A stretch of 64,000 nucleotides of DNA from Prevotella sp. E9-3 (GTDB lineage Bacteria; Bacteroidota; Bacteroidia; Bacteroidales; Bacteroidaceae). The notes beneath the pieces are model-generated. The model worked only from the letters and a program-made list of their open reading frames with translations, made no database searches and was not told where the DNA came from. Positions 44,218-53,402 of this stretch are shown here, one piece after another (position 1 is the stretch's first letter; the number at the start of each line of letters is the position of its first letter). The DNA lies in NCBI RefSeq assembly GCF_022024015.1, contig NZ_CP091786.1, positions 1,736,001 to 1,800,000 on the forward strand, in the 5' to 3' direction. Both the position numbers and the translations under genes were made by a program.

Positions 44218-44288
44218 TAATGTCTTACAAGAGAGTTATCTCTTTACTGATATTAGGCACTTATTAATAATTATAAAGAAAATAGAAT

Positions 44289-45137
44289 ATGCTTTCTGTA
44301 GAAGAATTAGTTGACAGACTAATAGATCTTTCGTTCGCTGAAGATATAGGCGATGGTGACCATACCACCTTGTGCTGCATCCCTGAAAATGCAATGGGAA
44401 AATCACATCTTCTTATCAAGGAAGATGGCATTCTTGCAGGTGTCGAAGTGGCTAAAGAGGTGTTCCATCGCTTTGACCCAGAAATGAAAGTTGAGGTATT
44501 GATGGGCGATGGCTCAAAAGTGAAAAAGGGTGATGTGGCGATGGTTGTAACTGGTCGCGTACGTTCACTACTTCAAACAGAGCGTTTGATGTTGAACATC
44601 ATGCAGCGTATGAGTGGAATTGCCACAATGACTGCCCGCTATGTGGAACGGCTTAAAGGTACAAATACTCGAGTACTTGATACTCGTAAAACCACTCCAG
44701 GCATGCGTATGTTAGAGAAACAGGCCGTGAAAATAGGTGGTGGCTGTAATCATCGCATTGGTTTGTTCGATATGATCCTTCTCAAGGACAATCATGTTGA
44801 CTTCGCTGGCGGCATTGTAAATGCTATCGACCGCTGTCATGCATACTTGGCTGAAAAGGGCCTCAACTTGAAAATCGAGATCGAAGTACGTTCTTTCGAC
44901 GAACTCAATCAAGTATTGGAGCATGGTGGAGTAGATCGTATTATGCTTGACAACTTTTCTGTTGCCGACACGAAGAAGGCAGTAGAAATAATCAATCATC
45001 GTTACGAGACAGAATCTAGTGGCGGTATCACTTTCGACACTATTCGCGATTATGCAGAGCAGGGTGTTGATTTCATTTCTGTTGGTGCTCTGACTCATTC
45101 TGTCAAAGGACTCGACATGAGTTTTAAGGCTTGTTAG
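44289..45137 (+). CDS. nadC: Nicotinate-nucleotide pyrophosphorylase (carboxylating)
   Basis: The 282-residue enzyme converts quinolinate and PRPP to nicotinate mononucleotide in NAD synthesis. Visible are EDIGDGDHTT near the start, LLQTERLMLNIMQRMSGIAT, DTRKTTPGMRMLEKQAV with the phosphoribosyl-binding Arg and Lys residues, GGGCNHR, and MILLKDNH with the catalytic lysine. IEVRSFDEL and DFISVGALTHSV follow. Length and motifs are standard. nadA and nadB are not adjacent. A long inverted repeat begins 23 bases after the stop. Confidence 0.95.
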   Translation: MLSVEELVDRLIDLSFAEDIGDGDHTTLCCIPENAMGKSHLLIKEDGILAGVEVAKEVFHRFDPEMKVEVLMGDGSKVKKGDVAMVVTGRVRSLLQTERLMLNIMQRMSGIATMTARYVERLKGTNTRVLDTRKTTPGMRMLEKQAVKIGGGCNHRIGLFDMILLKDNHVDFAGGIVNAIDRCHAYLAEKGLNLKIEIEVRSFDELNQVLEHGGVDRIMLDNFSVADTKKAVEIINHRYETESSGGITFDTIRDYAEQGVDFISVGALTHSVKGLDMSFKAC

Positions 45138-45160
45138 TTCAAAGTATTTTTCTCTAAATA

Positions 45161-45227
45161 GAGAGTGTAAAGTAAACTATGTCTTACTACTTTTATTGTA
45201 GCCTGACATAGTTTACTTTAGACTCTC
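45161..45227. repeat. Long inverted repeat (23-bp arms, one mismatch) after nadC
   Basis: Arms 45161-45183 and 45205-45227 are complementary over 22 of 23 positions around a 21-base loop that contains a further CTAC/GTAG pair. It may terminate nadC, but like the repeat at 36470 it is much longer than typical terminators. Its right end merges directly with the first unit of the 22-bp tandem array. Confidence 0.9.
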
Positions 45228-45446
45228 AACTACCGTTCTATTGGATTGCAACTACCTTTCTATTGGATTGCAACTACCTTTCTATTGGATTGCAACTACC
45301 TTTCTATTGGATTGCAACTACCTTTCTATTGGATTGCAACTACCTTTCTATTGGATTGCAACTACCTTTCTCTTGAATTGCAACTACCGTTCTATTGCAT
45401 TGTAACTACCGTTCTATTGTGTAGCAACTACTATTCTATTGCAATT
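45227..45446. repeat. Minisatellite of ten 22-bp units
   Basis: Ten head-to-tail 22-bp units start CAACTACC and mostly end TATTGGATTG. Units 2-6 are identical. Unit 1 differs at one base (CCG for CCT), and units 7-10 diverge progressively. There are no unique spacers, so this is not a CRISPR array. The unit is not a multiple of three, and the only open frame through it looks like a low-complexity artefact. The block fills most of the 411 bases between nadC and the histidine-kinase-like gene. Confidence 0.95.
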
Positions 45447-45472
45447 ACCGTCGAGACACCAAGTAGTTAAAA

Positions 45473-45509
45473 TGAACCCCGAAAGTTAGAAAAATACTTT
45501 CGGGGTTCA
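45473..45509. terminator. Strong intrinsic terminator between convergent genes
   Basis: A perfect 14-bp stem, TGAACCCCGAAAGT with ACTTTCGGGGTTCA, has a nine-base A-rich loop. On the minus strand it follows the kinase-like gene and is trailed by TTTTAAC. It is probably the terminator of that gene, and possibly of nadC as well. Confidence 0.9.
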
Positions 45510-45548
45510 CTTCGAAATGACACATTCTCTATATTATATATACAAATG

Positions 45549-47048
45549 TTAATCGTGCAGACTAAGTATGAAACGGGTGCCCTTGGTGAATTCTGGATCT
45601 ACAGTAATATCGCCGTTCATCTTCAGTGCCATTTGCTTGCAAATGGGGAGGCCGAGACCGTCACCTTCGGTAAGATCCCTAATTTCGAGGAATGGCTTAA
45701 ATATGTCTTCCCGTTTTTCTTCGGGAATTACAATACCAGTGTTTTGAACAATAAATTGATGTGAATGGGCACCACGCTTTTTAAACTCAAGACGGATATG
45801 ACCATCTTCTTGAGTGAAGTAAACTGCATTGCTGAGCAGATGCTGAAGAATATGGGTTACATACTCTCTATTTATCCTAACATTGGTCTTTGGTACATTC
45901 ACTGTGAACTGGACATTTGGCTTTAGCTGTTTTCTTATCTGCTCGGCCAGCTCTTCACAGAAGGGTTGAATATTTAGCTCTTCGGTTTCTACCACTTCAT
46001 CTACAGAGTTTTCAAGTTGTGAGAGTTGCTCAATATGGTTGGTGAAGTGGAGTAGGGCCTTTACCTCGGGCTGTTCGGTGTTAAGTTTTTGGAGTGTTGG
46101 ATTCAGTTGGGCTGAAATGTTGTTGATAAACTTTACTTTCAGCTCATTATTAGCCTTCATGTTTTTAATGATTGCCTTCTGCTTTGATGTAAGGAAAATG
46201 TAACGTACCAAGACAATAGCACCAACGGCAAGGACTGCAGCAAGTATTCCGACAAGCAGAAGAAGTCCGAAAATGATTGCCTTTTGTGAGGCCAGAGAGT
46301 CATCCTTACTAGCAATGGTTTCCTCATGCTGACTAATCTTTTGATTAAGCTGGGCGGTAATGTCAGCAACCTTCAGTTCGTTAACAGAATCTTTCCAAGC
46401 TACGTAGCTGTTATATGACTGAGCAACCATGTTGGCGTTGTTGCTTTTACGGCCGTTGGCAATGAGCGTTTGATACACCTCGTCAACCTTGTTGTACTCC
46501 TTCTGAGCAGTCAACTTGGATGCCATTTCCTTGAATACGGCATTTCCTTGGGCATTCTGTCCGAAGGTGTAGTAATAGATGGCTTTGTTGTAAAGCAGGT
46601 CATTGTACAATTCGTCGCTGCCACTTGCTTTTGCCTGTTTCTCCATGGTCTCAAGCTGGTCAAGGGCGCTGGCATTCTTACGCAGTTTGATATACATCTG
46701 CATGCGTTCCTTGGTAGTAAGATAGCGAAGTGAGGCCCTTTGACTATCAGAAAGTTTGACTGAATAGATGGTTTGATCTATATTACGAAGTAATTCGAAA
46801 GCCTCTTTGTATAAACTTTCTTTATAGTATAAGGCTGTGGCCTTTACACCACACTCTACACTCTGCTGAATACTGCCTTTGGCGGCATAGTCTTGAAAAG
46901 CCCGGATATAGTTGGAACGGGCATTGGCCACTTGACCACTCTTTTCTGCAACTTCAGCATTTTGCTGGATTTTACTCTTCTCCTGAGCATGCAGAATGGT
47001 ACTGCTAACACATAGAATTAGCAAAAGTAAAAACGTTGTTCTTTTCAT
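45549..47048 (-). CDS. TPR/histidine-kinase-like sensor lacking the phospho-acceptor histidine
   Basis: The 499-residue protein has a signal peptide (MKRTTFLLLLILCVSSTILHAQ). A periplasmic TPR-like helical domain (about 25-245), a membrane helix (about 259-285), a HisKA-like helix and a HATPase_c domain (about 385-499) follow. The ATPase part shows an N-box ILQHLLSNAVYF, GLGLPICKQMAL and the final GTRFILSL strand. The H-box reads FINNISAQLNPTL where kinases have N-I-S-H-E-L-R-T-P-L. Ala313 thus replaces the histidine, and the usual DTGxG loop reads QNTGIVIP. It may be a pseudokinase or act through another residue. Its start overlaps the helicase stop by four bases. Confidence 0.8.
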   Translation of the reverse strand: MKRTTFLLLLILCVSSTILHAQEKSKIQQNAEVAEKSGQVANARSNYIRAFQDYAAKGSIQQSVECGVKATALYYKESLYKEAFELLRNIDQTIYSVKLSDSQRASLRYLTTKERMQMYIKLRKNASALDQLETMEKQAKASGSDELYNDLLYNKAIYYYTFGQNAQGNAVFKEMASKLTAQKEYNKVDEVYQTLIANGRKSNNANMVAQSYNSYVAWKDSVNELKVADITAQLNQKISQHEETIASKDDSLASQKAIIFGLLLLVGILAAVLAVGAIVLVRYIFLTSKQKAIIKNMKANNELKVKFINNISAQLNPTLQKLNTEQPEVKALLHFTNHIEQLSQLENSVDEVVETEELNIQPFCEELAEQIRKQLKPNVQFTVNVPKTNVRINREYVTHILQHLLSNAVYFTQEDGHIRLEFKKRGAHSHQFIVQNTGIVIPEEKREDIFKPFLEIRDLTEGDGLGLPICKQMALKMNGDITVDPEFTKGTRFILSLHD

Positions 47049-48373
47049 AGTTGCTTTTGATTGTTGTTTCTTTTATTTCGTTTATTATTGTCAGTAGTAT
47101 TGGAATGACGATGATGTCTGCCGGTTGGCATACCGCCTCCATGAGTGTTTCGCCCAGTTTTGGAGCGACGACCATGAGCATGGTTGTTTTTACGGCCACT
47201 TCGACCTATGTATGCTGGTCCCTCGCCCAGATCGTTGGGGAGTGGATTCTTTTCAATGTCCTTTTGTAGGAAATGTTCAATTTCCATGAATTTACTGATG
47301 TCCTTTTCGTTGACGAAAGTGATGGCAGCACCATCGCGGTCGGCTCGTGCCGTACGACCAATACGGTGAACATAGTCTTCAGCATCGTGAGGCACATCAT
47401 AGTTGATAACCAAACGAATATCGTCGATATCTATGCCGCGTGCCACAATGTCGGTAGCCACAAGTACATCGATGAAGCCAGCCTTGAAACGGTACATCAC
47501 TTCATCGCGTTCGGCCTGAGTGAGGTCAGAGTGCATTGGAGCACAGTTGATATTCATCTTCTTTAGTTCACGGGCAATTTCTTTCACGCGGTCTTTCTTG
47601 CCACAGAATATAATGATACGCTTTAAGGCCTCATCATTATTGTCGTGATTGAAAAATATATGATGAACGATGCCCAGTTTCTGAGTGTCGTAGCATACAT
47701 AGGCTGACTGCTGAATTTTTTCTGCAGGACGGCTAACTGCTATTTTTACCTCAACAGGATTATGGAGTAGGGAAACTGCCAGTTCACGAATCTTGGTAGG
47801 CATTGTTGCAGAAAACATGATTTTCTGGCAGTCGGAAGGCAGCAAACTATTTATCTGCATGATATCGTCAGAGAATCCCATGTCGAGCATACGGTCGGCT
47901 TCGTCCAATACGAAGAATGATGTGCGTGAAAGGTCCAGATTCCCTACTTTCATATGGCTGAGTAAACGCCCTGGGGTGGCAATCACAACAGGAGCTCCAC
48001 CACGAAGACTCTTTATTTCTTGATCAAATCGACCTCCATCATTTCCTCCATATACTGCAATAGAAGATATGTTGTCCATATAGTAGCTGAAGCCCTGCAT
48101 GGCCTTGTCTATCTGTTGGGCAAGCTCGCGGGTTGGTGACATGATGACACAGTTGATAGCATCGTCGGGAAAGCCTCCATCATCAAGCATCGAGAGGATG
48201 GGTAGAAGATAGGCGGCTGTTTTGCCGGTACCTGTTTGTGCAATACCCAGCACGTCGGCACCTTCAAGAATTTCAGGAATACATTTCTCCTGTATAGGTG
48301 TCATATCCTCAAAATGCATGTCGTAGAGTGCATCAAGAATGTTGTCGTTTAAATATGTTTCTTCGAATGTCAT
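47045..48373 (-). CDS. DEAD-box ATP-dependent RNA helicase (RhlE-like)
   Basis: The 442-residue helicase has a Q motif near residue 5-28, Walker A AQTGTGKTAAYLLPIL near 45, PTRELAQQ and VLDEADRMLDMGF. SAT appears in FSATMP, with VATDIVARGIDIDD and HRIGRTARAD in the second RecA domain. A basic His/Arg/Asn-rich tail of about 60 residues would bind RNA nonspecifically. Such helicases unwind structured RNA in ribosome assembly or mRNA decay and are often cold-induced. It overlaps the kinase-like gene by four bases, an unusual partnership that implies co-expression. Confidence 0.92.
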   Translation of the reverse strand: MTFEETYLNDNILDALYDMHFEDMTPIQEKCIPEILEGADVLGIAQTGTGKTAAYLLPILSMLDDGGFPDDAINCVIMSPTRELAQQIDKAMQGFSYYMDNISSIAVYGGNDGGRFDQEIKSLRGGAPVVIATPGRLLSHMKVGNLDLSRTSFFVLDEADRMLDMGFSDDIMQINSLLPSDCQKIMFSATMPTKIRELAVSLLHNPVEVKIAVSRPAEKIQQSAYVCYDTQKLGIVHHIFFNHDNNDEALKRIIIFCGKKDRVKEIARELKKMNINCAPMHSDLTQAERDEVMYRFKAGFIDVLVATDIVARGIDIDDIRLVINYDVPHDAEDYVHRIGRTARADRDGAAITFVNEKDISKFMEIEHFLQKDIEKNPLPNDLGEGPAYIGRSGRKNNHAHGRRSKTGRNTHGGGMPTGRHHRHSNTTDNNKRNKRNNNQKQL

Positions 48374-48411
48374 TATTATTATGTTCTGATATATAGCTCT
48401 ATGCTTATATA

Positions 48412-49611
48412 TTAATTAGGTGACTGCCTATAACAGAAGTAGGCAATGACGGCAAAAATAAGATTAGGTACCCATGCTGCCAATAATGGTGGTGTTCCAG
48501 CATTGATAGCAAACGTGGCACTTATAGTTTGGAGCAGAATGTAGGTGAATGAAAGGGCCAGTCCGATACCTAAGTATAGTCCCATGCCACCCTTCCTTTT
48601 TCGTGAAGATAGTGATACGCCGATGATTGTAAGTATAAACGATGCAAACGAGGTCGCTATTCGCTTGTGATATTCTACTTCATATTGTACAACATTCAAC
48701 GAACCACGGTCTTTCTGTTTTGTGATATATCGCAGAAGTTCAGGTGAAGTGAAGGTCTCTTGTTGCCCTCGGGAGAATACAAGATCCATGGGTTCCATCA
48801 CAATGGTGGTATCTATCTCAGAACCTGTTTCAATATGTTCGCGTAGTCCTTTCAAGGTACGAATTTTATAGTTTATAGCTTTCCATTGATAGCGCATATC
48901 TGAGATAGTGTCATACTGAATGATATTGGCCGTCATGTGACTCACCAGTTTCTTTTTCTCAAACTTGTCAAGAGAAAAGCCATAGCCTCGTCTGTGAATG
49001 TCGTCATAAGTCTGAATGTATGCTATAACTCCAGGGGCAACTTGAAGCTGTACGTTCTGTGCCGTAGTATTCTTACGATTGTTTTTGTATAGCACCTCGA
49101 AATTCTGACGTATGATATTTCCATGTGGAATCACGTAGGCACCTAAATAGAAATTGACTAACGCTATGAGAGCTGCCGAAATCATATAGGGCCTCAGCAA
49201 ACGATTGAAGCTGGTACCACTGGCAAGCATGGCAATAATTTCGGAATTGCCAGCCAATTTAGAAGTAAAGAAAATTACAGCAATAAAGACAAATAGTGGC
49301 GAGAAAAGATTTGAGAAATACGGAACGAAGTTTGCGTAGTAGTCAAAAATAATCGCCTTCCACGGTGCATGGTTCGTAACGAACTTCGTCATGTGTTCAT
49401 TGAAGTCAAACACGATGGAAATTGAAATAATGAGCGCTATGGCATATATATAGGTTCCAATAAACTTCTTGATAATATACCAGTCAAGGATGCTGATACA
49501 ATTAAGTATGTTCAGATTGGACCCACATAGTTTCCCGGATATTAACTTTCTGAGACTCAGCTTACCAAGTACCGATTTATTCAAATTATCTTTAATCCAA
49601 TTCAAACTCAT
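48412..49611 (-). CDS. LptF/LptG-family permease
   Basis: This 399-residue membrane protein has about three helices at each end around a large soluble domain (about 160-290), the layout of LptF/LptG (YjgP/YjgQ). LDWYIIKKFIGTYIYA is the typical entry helix, and the last section GMGLYLGIGLALSFTYILLQ with AAWVPNLIFAVIAYF completes it. These permeases extract lipopolysaccharide from the inner membrane with LptB. Only one copy lies here and its partner is elsewhere, so F or G cannot be assigned. It is 18 bases downstream of tgt on the same strand. Confidence 0.9.
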   Translation of the reverse strand: MSLNWIKDNLNKSVLGKLSLRKLISGKLCGSNLNILNCISILDWYIIKKFIGTYIYAIALIISISIVFDFNEHMTKFVTNHAPWKAIIFDYYANFVPYFSNLFSPLFVFIAVIFFTSKLAGNSEIIAMLASGTSFNRLLRPYMISAALIALVNFYLGAYVIPHGNIIRQNFEVLYKNNRKNTTAQNVQLQVAPGVIAYIQTYDDIHRRGYGFSLDKFEKKKLVSHMTANIIQYDTISDMRYQWKAINYKIRTLKGLREHIETGSEIDTTIVMEPMDLVFSRGQQETFTSPELLRYITKQKDRGSLNVVQYEVEYHKRIATSFASFILTIIGVSLSSRKRKGGMGLYLGIGLALSFTYILLQTISATFAINAGTPPLLAAWVPNLIFAVIAYFCYRQSPN

Positions 49612-49629
49612 TATTCACACCAACTAAAA

Positions 49630-50772
49630 TTACATCCTTTTGCCTAAGTTTTCAATAACGGAACGTTTCCAAATGGTAAAATCACCTGCTTCAATATGAT
49701 GGCGGGCATCGGTAACCAACCTAAGATAGAAAGCAAGATTGTGGATAGAAGCAATTTGCATAGCCAACAGTTCCTGAGCCTTGAATAGATGGTGAAGGTA
49801 GGCTTTTGAATGTATGCGGTCTATTTCGCATCCATCAGGATCGATTGGCGAGAAGTCCTGCTCCCATTTCTTGTTACGCATGTTCATCGTACCATTATAA
49901 GTGAATAGCATCGCATTGCGTCCGTTGCGAGTTGGCATCACGCAGTCGAACATGTCAACGCCTCGTTCAATAGCTTCAAGAATGTTTTGCGGTGTACCGA
50001 CACCCATCAAGTAACGAGGACGATCCTTTGGAAGAATCTCGTTGACTACTTCAATCATTTCATACATCACTTCAGTCGGCTCACCAACGGCAAGTCCGCC
50101 AATCGAAGCACCACCTCCATCTTTCAACTGTCCCAAAATATCGACTACATGCTTAGCAGCATCACGTCGCAACTCTTTAAATGTGCAACCTTGAACGATA
50201 GGGAAGAGGGTTTGGTTGTAGCCGTAAAGAGGTTCAGTTTCATTGAAACGCTTTACGCAGCGTTCTAACCAACGTTGAGTAAGTCCGAGAGACTTCTTGG
50301 CATATTCGTAATCGCTCTGACCAGGGGGACACTCGTCAAAAGCCATCATAATGTCAGCTCCGATAATGCGTTCAGTATCCATCACATTCTCTGGTGTAAA
50401 GATGTGTTTTGAACCATCGATATGACTACGGAACTCACATCCTTCCTCACGAAGTTTACGGATGCCTGTAAGTGAAAAAACTTGGAATCCACCTGAATCA
50501 GTCAGGATAGGACGATCCCAAGTGTTGAACTTATGCAGGCCACCGGCTTTCCTTAAGGTGTCAAGTCCTGGACGGAGGTAGAGATGATAGGTGTTTCCAA
50601 GAATAATCTGAGCATTCACTTGATCTCGTAGTTCAGAAAAATGAACACCCTTCACACTGCCGCAGGTACCAACAGGCATAAAAATAGGAGTCTTTATTTG
50701 TCCGTGGTCGGTGGTAATGATACCTGTACGTGCATCAGACGCATTATCACTATGTTGTACTTCAAACGTCAT
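49630..50772 (-). CDS. tgt: tRNA-guanine transglycosylase
   Basis: This 380-residue TIM barrel exchanges guanine-34 of tRNAs for the queuine precursor preQ1. Marks include MPVGTCGSVKGV, ILTDSGGFQVFSL with the catalytic aspartate, FDECPP, GGLAVGEP and the VDMFDCVMPTRNGRNAM nucleophile segment. The C-terminal zinc site is altered. Where most bacteria have C-x-C-x2-C, this one reads D-P-D-G-C-E-I-D, so only Cys315 and the IHN histidine remain. The gene is 18 bases upstream of the LptF/G gene and 39 bases after lon. queC, from the same pathway, is at 62.2 kb. Confidence 0.94.
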   Translation of the reverse strand: MTFEVQHSDNASDARTGIITTDHGQIKTPIFMPVGTCGSVKGVHFSELRDQVNAQIILGNTYHLYLRPGLDTLRKAGGLHKFNTWDRPILTDSGGFQVFSLTGIRKLREEGCEFRSHIDGSKHIFTPENVMDTERIIGADIMMAFDECPPGQSDYEYAKKSLGLTQRWLERCVKRFNETEPLYGYNQTLFPIVQGCTFKELRRDAAKHVVDILGQLKDGGGASIGGLAVGEPTEVMYEMIEVVNEILPKDRPRYLMGVGTPQNILEAIERGVDMFDCVMPTRNGRNAMLFTYNGTMNMRNKKWEQDFSPIDPDGCEIDRIHSKAYLHHLFKAQELLAMQIASIHNLAFYLRLVTDARHHIEAGDFTIWKRSVIENLGKRM

Positions 50773-50811
50773 AATTAATCAAATTTCTTGCCCTATAGAT
50801 CGGACGGACAA

Positions 50812-53271
50812 TCAACACTTCTTGTTTTCTTCTTCAGGAATATCAAATGAGAGAGGATTATCCACGATTTCGTCTGTCAGGGCAAAGTTCCATACATCCT
50901 GCACATTCTCAACATAATGGAAGTTGACTCCCTTTAGGTAAATGCTCGGGATTTCCAAGATGTCTTTCTCATTCTCTTGACACATTACAATATCTGTGAT
51001 TCCTGCACGTTTAGCTGCAAGAATCTTCTCTTTGATTCCACCCACAGGCAGAACTTTTCCGCGTAGGGTTATCTCACCCGTCATGGCTGTGTTCTTTCTC
51101 ACCTTGCGCTGAGTAAGAGCCGATGCAATAGAGGTGGCAATGGTAATGCCTGCTGAAGGACCATCCTTTGGCGTTGCACCTTCTGGAACATGGATATGAA
51201 TATTCCAGTTGTCAAAAATACGATAGTCAATATTAAGTACCTCGGCATGTGCCTTTACGTATTCGAGAGCCAACACAGCACTCTCCTTCATAACATCACC
51301 TAAATTTCCGGTAAGAGTCAACTTTGAGCCTTTACCCTTAGAAAGTGAAGTCTCAATGAAAAGAATTTCACCACCTACACTTGTCCAAGCAAGACCTGTG
51401 ACAACACCTGCATATGTATTGCCTTGATAGATATCACGATAGAAAGGCGGTTTGCCAAGAAGACCCTCTAAACGTTCGGGCGTAATTTTCATATCGCCAT
51501 TCTCGTCAAGCCCCATCTGACGATTGTATGCCAACTTGCGAAGAGCTTTGTTAACTTGCTTCTCAAGTTGACGAACACCACTCTCGCGTGTGTATTGTTC
51601 AATAATCTTTTCAATTGAGGCTTTATTGAACGTAGGTTTGGGTTTGATAGTATCTAAGCCTGTGTTCTTTAACTCACGAGGAATCAGATGACGTTTAGTA
51701 ATTTCTATTTTCTCTTCTGTAATATAACCACTTACCTCAATAATTTCCATTCGGTCTAATAGCGGACGGGGAATAGAAGAGAGATTATTTGCAGTTGCTA
51801 TGAATAATACCTTCGACAGATCGTAGTCAACATCCAGGAAATTATCATGGAATGCATTGTTCTGCTCCGGATCAAGCACTTCGAGCAATGCTGATGCAGG
51901 ATCGCCATTGATAGTATTCTGAGTTACTTTGTCTATCTCGTCAAGAATAAACACAGGGTTTGAAGATCCTGCTTTCTGAATACTTTTAATGATTCGTCCG
52001 GGCATCGCACCGATATAGGTACGGCGATGACCGCGAATCTCAGCTTCATCATGAAGACCTCCCAATGAAACGCGTACATATTTGCGCTTCATTGCTTCAG
52101 CAATAGATTTTCCAAGTGAGGTTTTGCCCACACCTGGAGGACCGTATAGGCAGATAATAGGGCTTTTCAGGTCTCCTCGAAGAGAAAGAACTGCCATATA
52201 CTCAAGGATGCGCTCCTTGACCTTTTCCATTCCATAATGTTCTTGATCAAGAATCTTCTTGGCACGAGACAAATTTAAATCGTCTTGTGTATATTCCCCC
52301 CAAGGCAATGAAACGAAAGTCTGAAGGTAGTTAAGCTGGATGTTAAAGTCGGGAGATTGGGGGGAAAGATTGTCCAGTTTGTCCAACTCTTTTAGGAATG
52401 TCTTTCCTATTTCTTCTGACCATTTCTTGTTTAATGCCTTCTCTTTCAGTTGAGCTTTCTCGGGAGATTCATTACCCATTTCAGCCTGCATGTTTTTAAT
52501 CTGCTGCTGAAGGAAGTAATTCTTCTGCTGCTCGTCAATATCTTCACGCGTCTTGTTACGGATGTCTGCACGAAGGTTTTGAAGATTAATCTCGCGATTC
52601 AATGCCTTCATTGCACCAAACAAACGTTCCTTCATTGAATCAGCACTCAAAAGACTCATTTTCTCCTTGATGCTGAACGGCATATTTGTACATACAAAAT
52701 TGAGGGCCATCTCCTCGTTATGGATATTGTGGATAGCAAAGGTGGCATCATTTGGAATCTCGTCAGATGCATTCACATATTCATCAGCCAGTTTGCGAAG
52801 GTCTTCAACCGCAGTATGCCATTCTTTGTCACGCTTGTCGGGTTGAAGTTCTGGAGTAGGAGTTACTACGCCAACCAGATGTGGCTTTTGTTTCTTTATA
52901 TCAAGCAAACGCAAGCGTCCAAGACTTTGCACAATAACAGTCTCATTACCGTTGGGGAACGATAATTGTTTAACTACTTTGGCAAAAACGCCATATTCAT
53001 ATAAATCTTCAAATGAGGGATCTTCTATTTCTGGATCACGCTGACATACAACACCAATCAATATGCCTTTCTTTTCTGCTTTCTTGATTAATGACAAACT
53101 TGATTCGCGACCAATCAGAATTGGAGACACTACTCCTGGAAAAAGTACAAGATTTCGTACAGGTAGTATAGGGAGCTCGTCGGGGGTAGGAACTTCTAAC
53201 AAATCTTTGTAATCGCCATCGATATCGGCAATCATTGAGAACGCTTTATTATTACTTGGATTCTCGCTCAT
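50812..53271 (-). CDS. lon: ATP-dependent protease Lon
   Basis: This 819-residue single-chain protease degrades misfolded and regulatory proteins. An N-terminal LON substrate-binding domain (about 30-240, starting [15 protein letters not shown]) is followed by an AAA+ domain with Walker [19 protein letters not shown], Walker [10 protein letters not shown] and a sensor region. The C-terminal protease domain has the catalytic serine in [10 protein letters not shown] and lysine in [14 protein letters not shown]. In-frame ATGs also exist at 53301 and 53289, but the first lies within the TAATTTTG promoter box. ATG 53271 (MSENPSNN) is therefore preferred. Confidence 0.95.
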   Translation of the reverse strand: MSENPSNNKAFSMIADIDGDYKDLLEVPTPDELPILPVRNLVLFPGVVSPILIGRESSLSLIKKAEKKGILIGVVCQRDPEIEDPSFEDLYEYGVFAKVVKQLSFPNGNETVIVQSLGRLRLLDIKKQKPHLVGVVTPTPELQPDKRDKEWHTAVEDLRKLADEYVNASDEIPNDATFAIHNIHNEEMALNFVCTNMPFSIKEKMSLLSADSMKERLFGAMKALNREINLQNLRADIRNKTREDIDEQQKNYFLQQQIKNMQAEMGNESPEKAQLKEKALNKKWSEEIGKTFLKELDKLDNLSPQSPDFNIQLNYLQTFVSLPWGEYTQDDLNLSRAKKILDQEHYGMEKVKERILEYMAVLSLRGDLKSPIICLYGPPGVGKTSLGKSIAEAMKRKYVRVSLGGLHDEAEIRGHRRTYIGAMPGRIIKSIQKAGSSNPVFILDEIDKVTQNTINGDPASALLEVLDPEQNNAFHDNFLDVDYDLSKVLFIATANNLSSIPRPLLDRMEIIEVSGYITEEKIEITKRHLIPRELKNTGLDTIKPKPTFNKASIEKIIEQYTRESGVRQLEKQVNKALRKLAYNRQMGLDENGDMKITPERLEGLLGKPPFYRDIYQGNTYAGVVTGLAWTSVGGEILFIETSLSKGKGSKLTLTGNLGDVMKESAVLALEYVKAHAEVLNIDYRIFDNWNIHIHVPEGATPKDGPSAGITIATSIASALTQRKVRKNTAMTGEITLRGKVLPVGGIKEKILAAKRAGITDIVMCQENEKDILEIPSIYLKGVNFHYVENVQDVWNFALTDEIVDNPLSFDIPEEENKKC

Positions 53272-53298
53272 GTCTATTCTAAAATTCATAATTGTTTG

Positions 53299-53306
53299 CA
53301 AAATTA
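53299..53306 (-). promoter_or_regulatory. -7 promoter box for lon
   Basis: The minus strand reads TAATTTTG, 27 bases before ATG 53271 and overlapping the alternative ATG at 53301. No heat-shock-type element is evident. Confidence 0.5.
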
Positions 53307-53381
53307 CAAAAATTATACGAATAAATAATTGACAGCTTGAAAATTCTTATATTCTTGACCTAATAATTATGAATTATTAGT

Positions 53382-53389
53382 AACTTTGC
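53382..53389 (+). promoter_or_regulatory. -7 promoter box for trmN6
   Basis: TAACTTTG lies 13 bases before the ATG at 53403. The resulting leader would be only a few bases long. Confidence 0.5.
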
Positions 53390-53402
53390 GGCGAATTTAA
53401 TT

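Noticed and set aside
44229..44244. Hairpin AAGAGA-GTTA-TCTCTT before nadC as terminator
   Set aside because: The stem is short and is not followed by a T run, so support is too weak.
45227..45446. Possible CRISPR array
   Set aside because: The units are contiguous with no unique spacers, and no cas gene is present.
45246..45470. Open frame of 74 codons through the 22-bp tandem repeat
   Set aside because: The repeat period is not a multiple of three, so the frame only stays open because the unit lacks stops in three phases. It has no promoter and a low-complexity translation.
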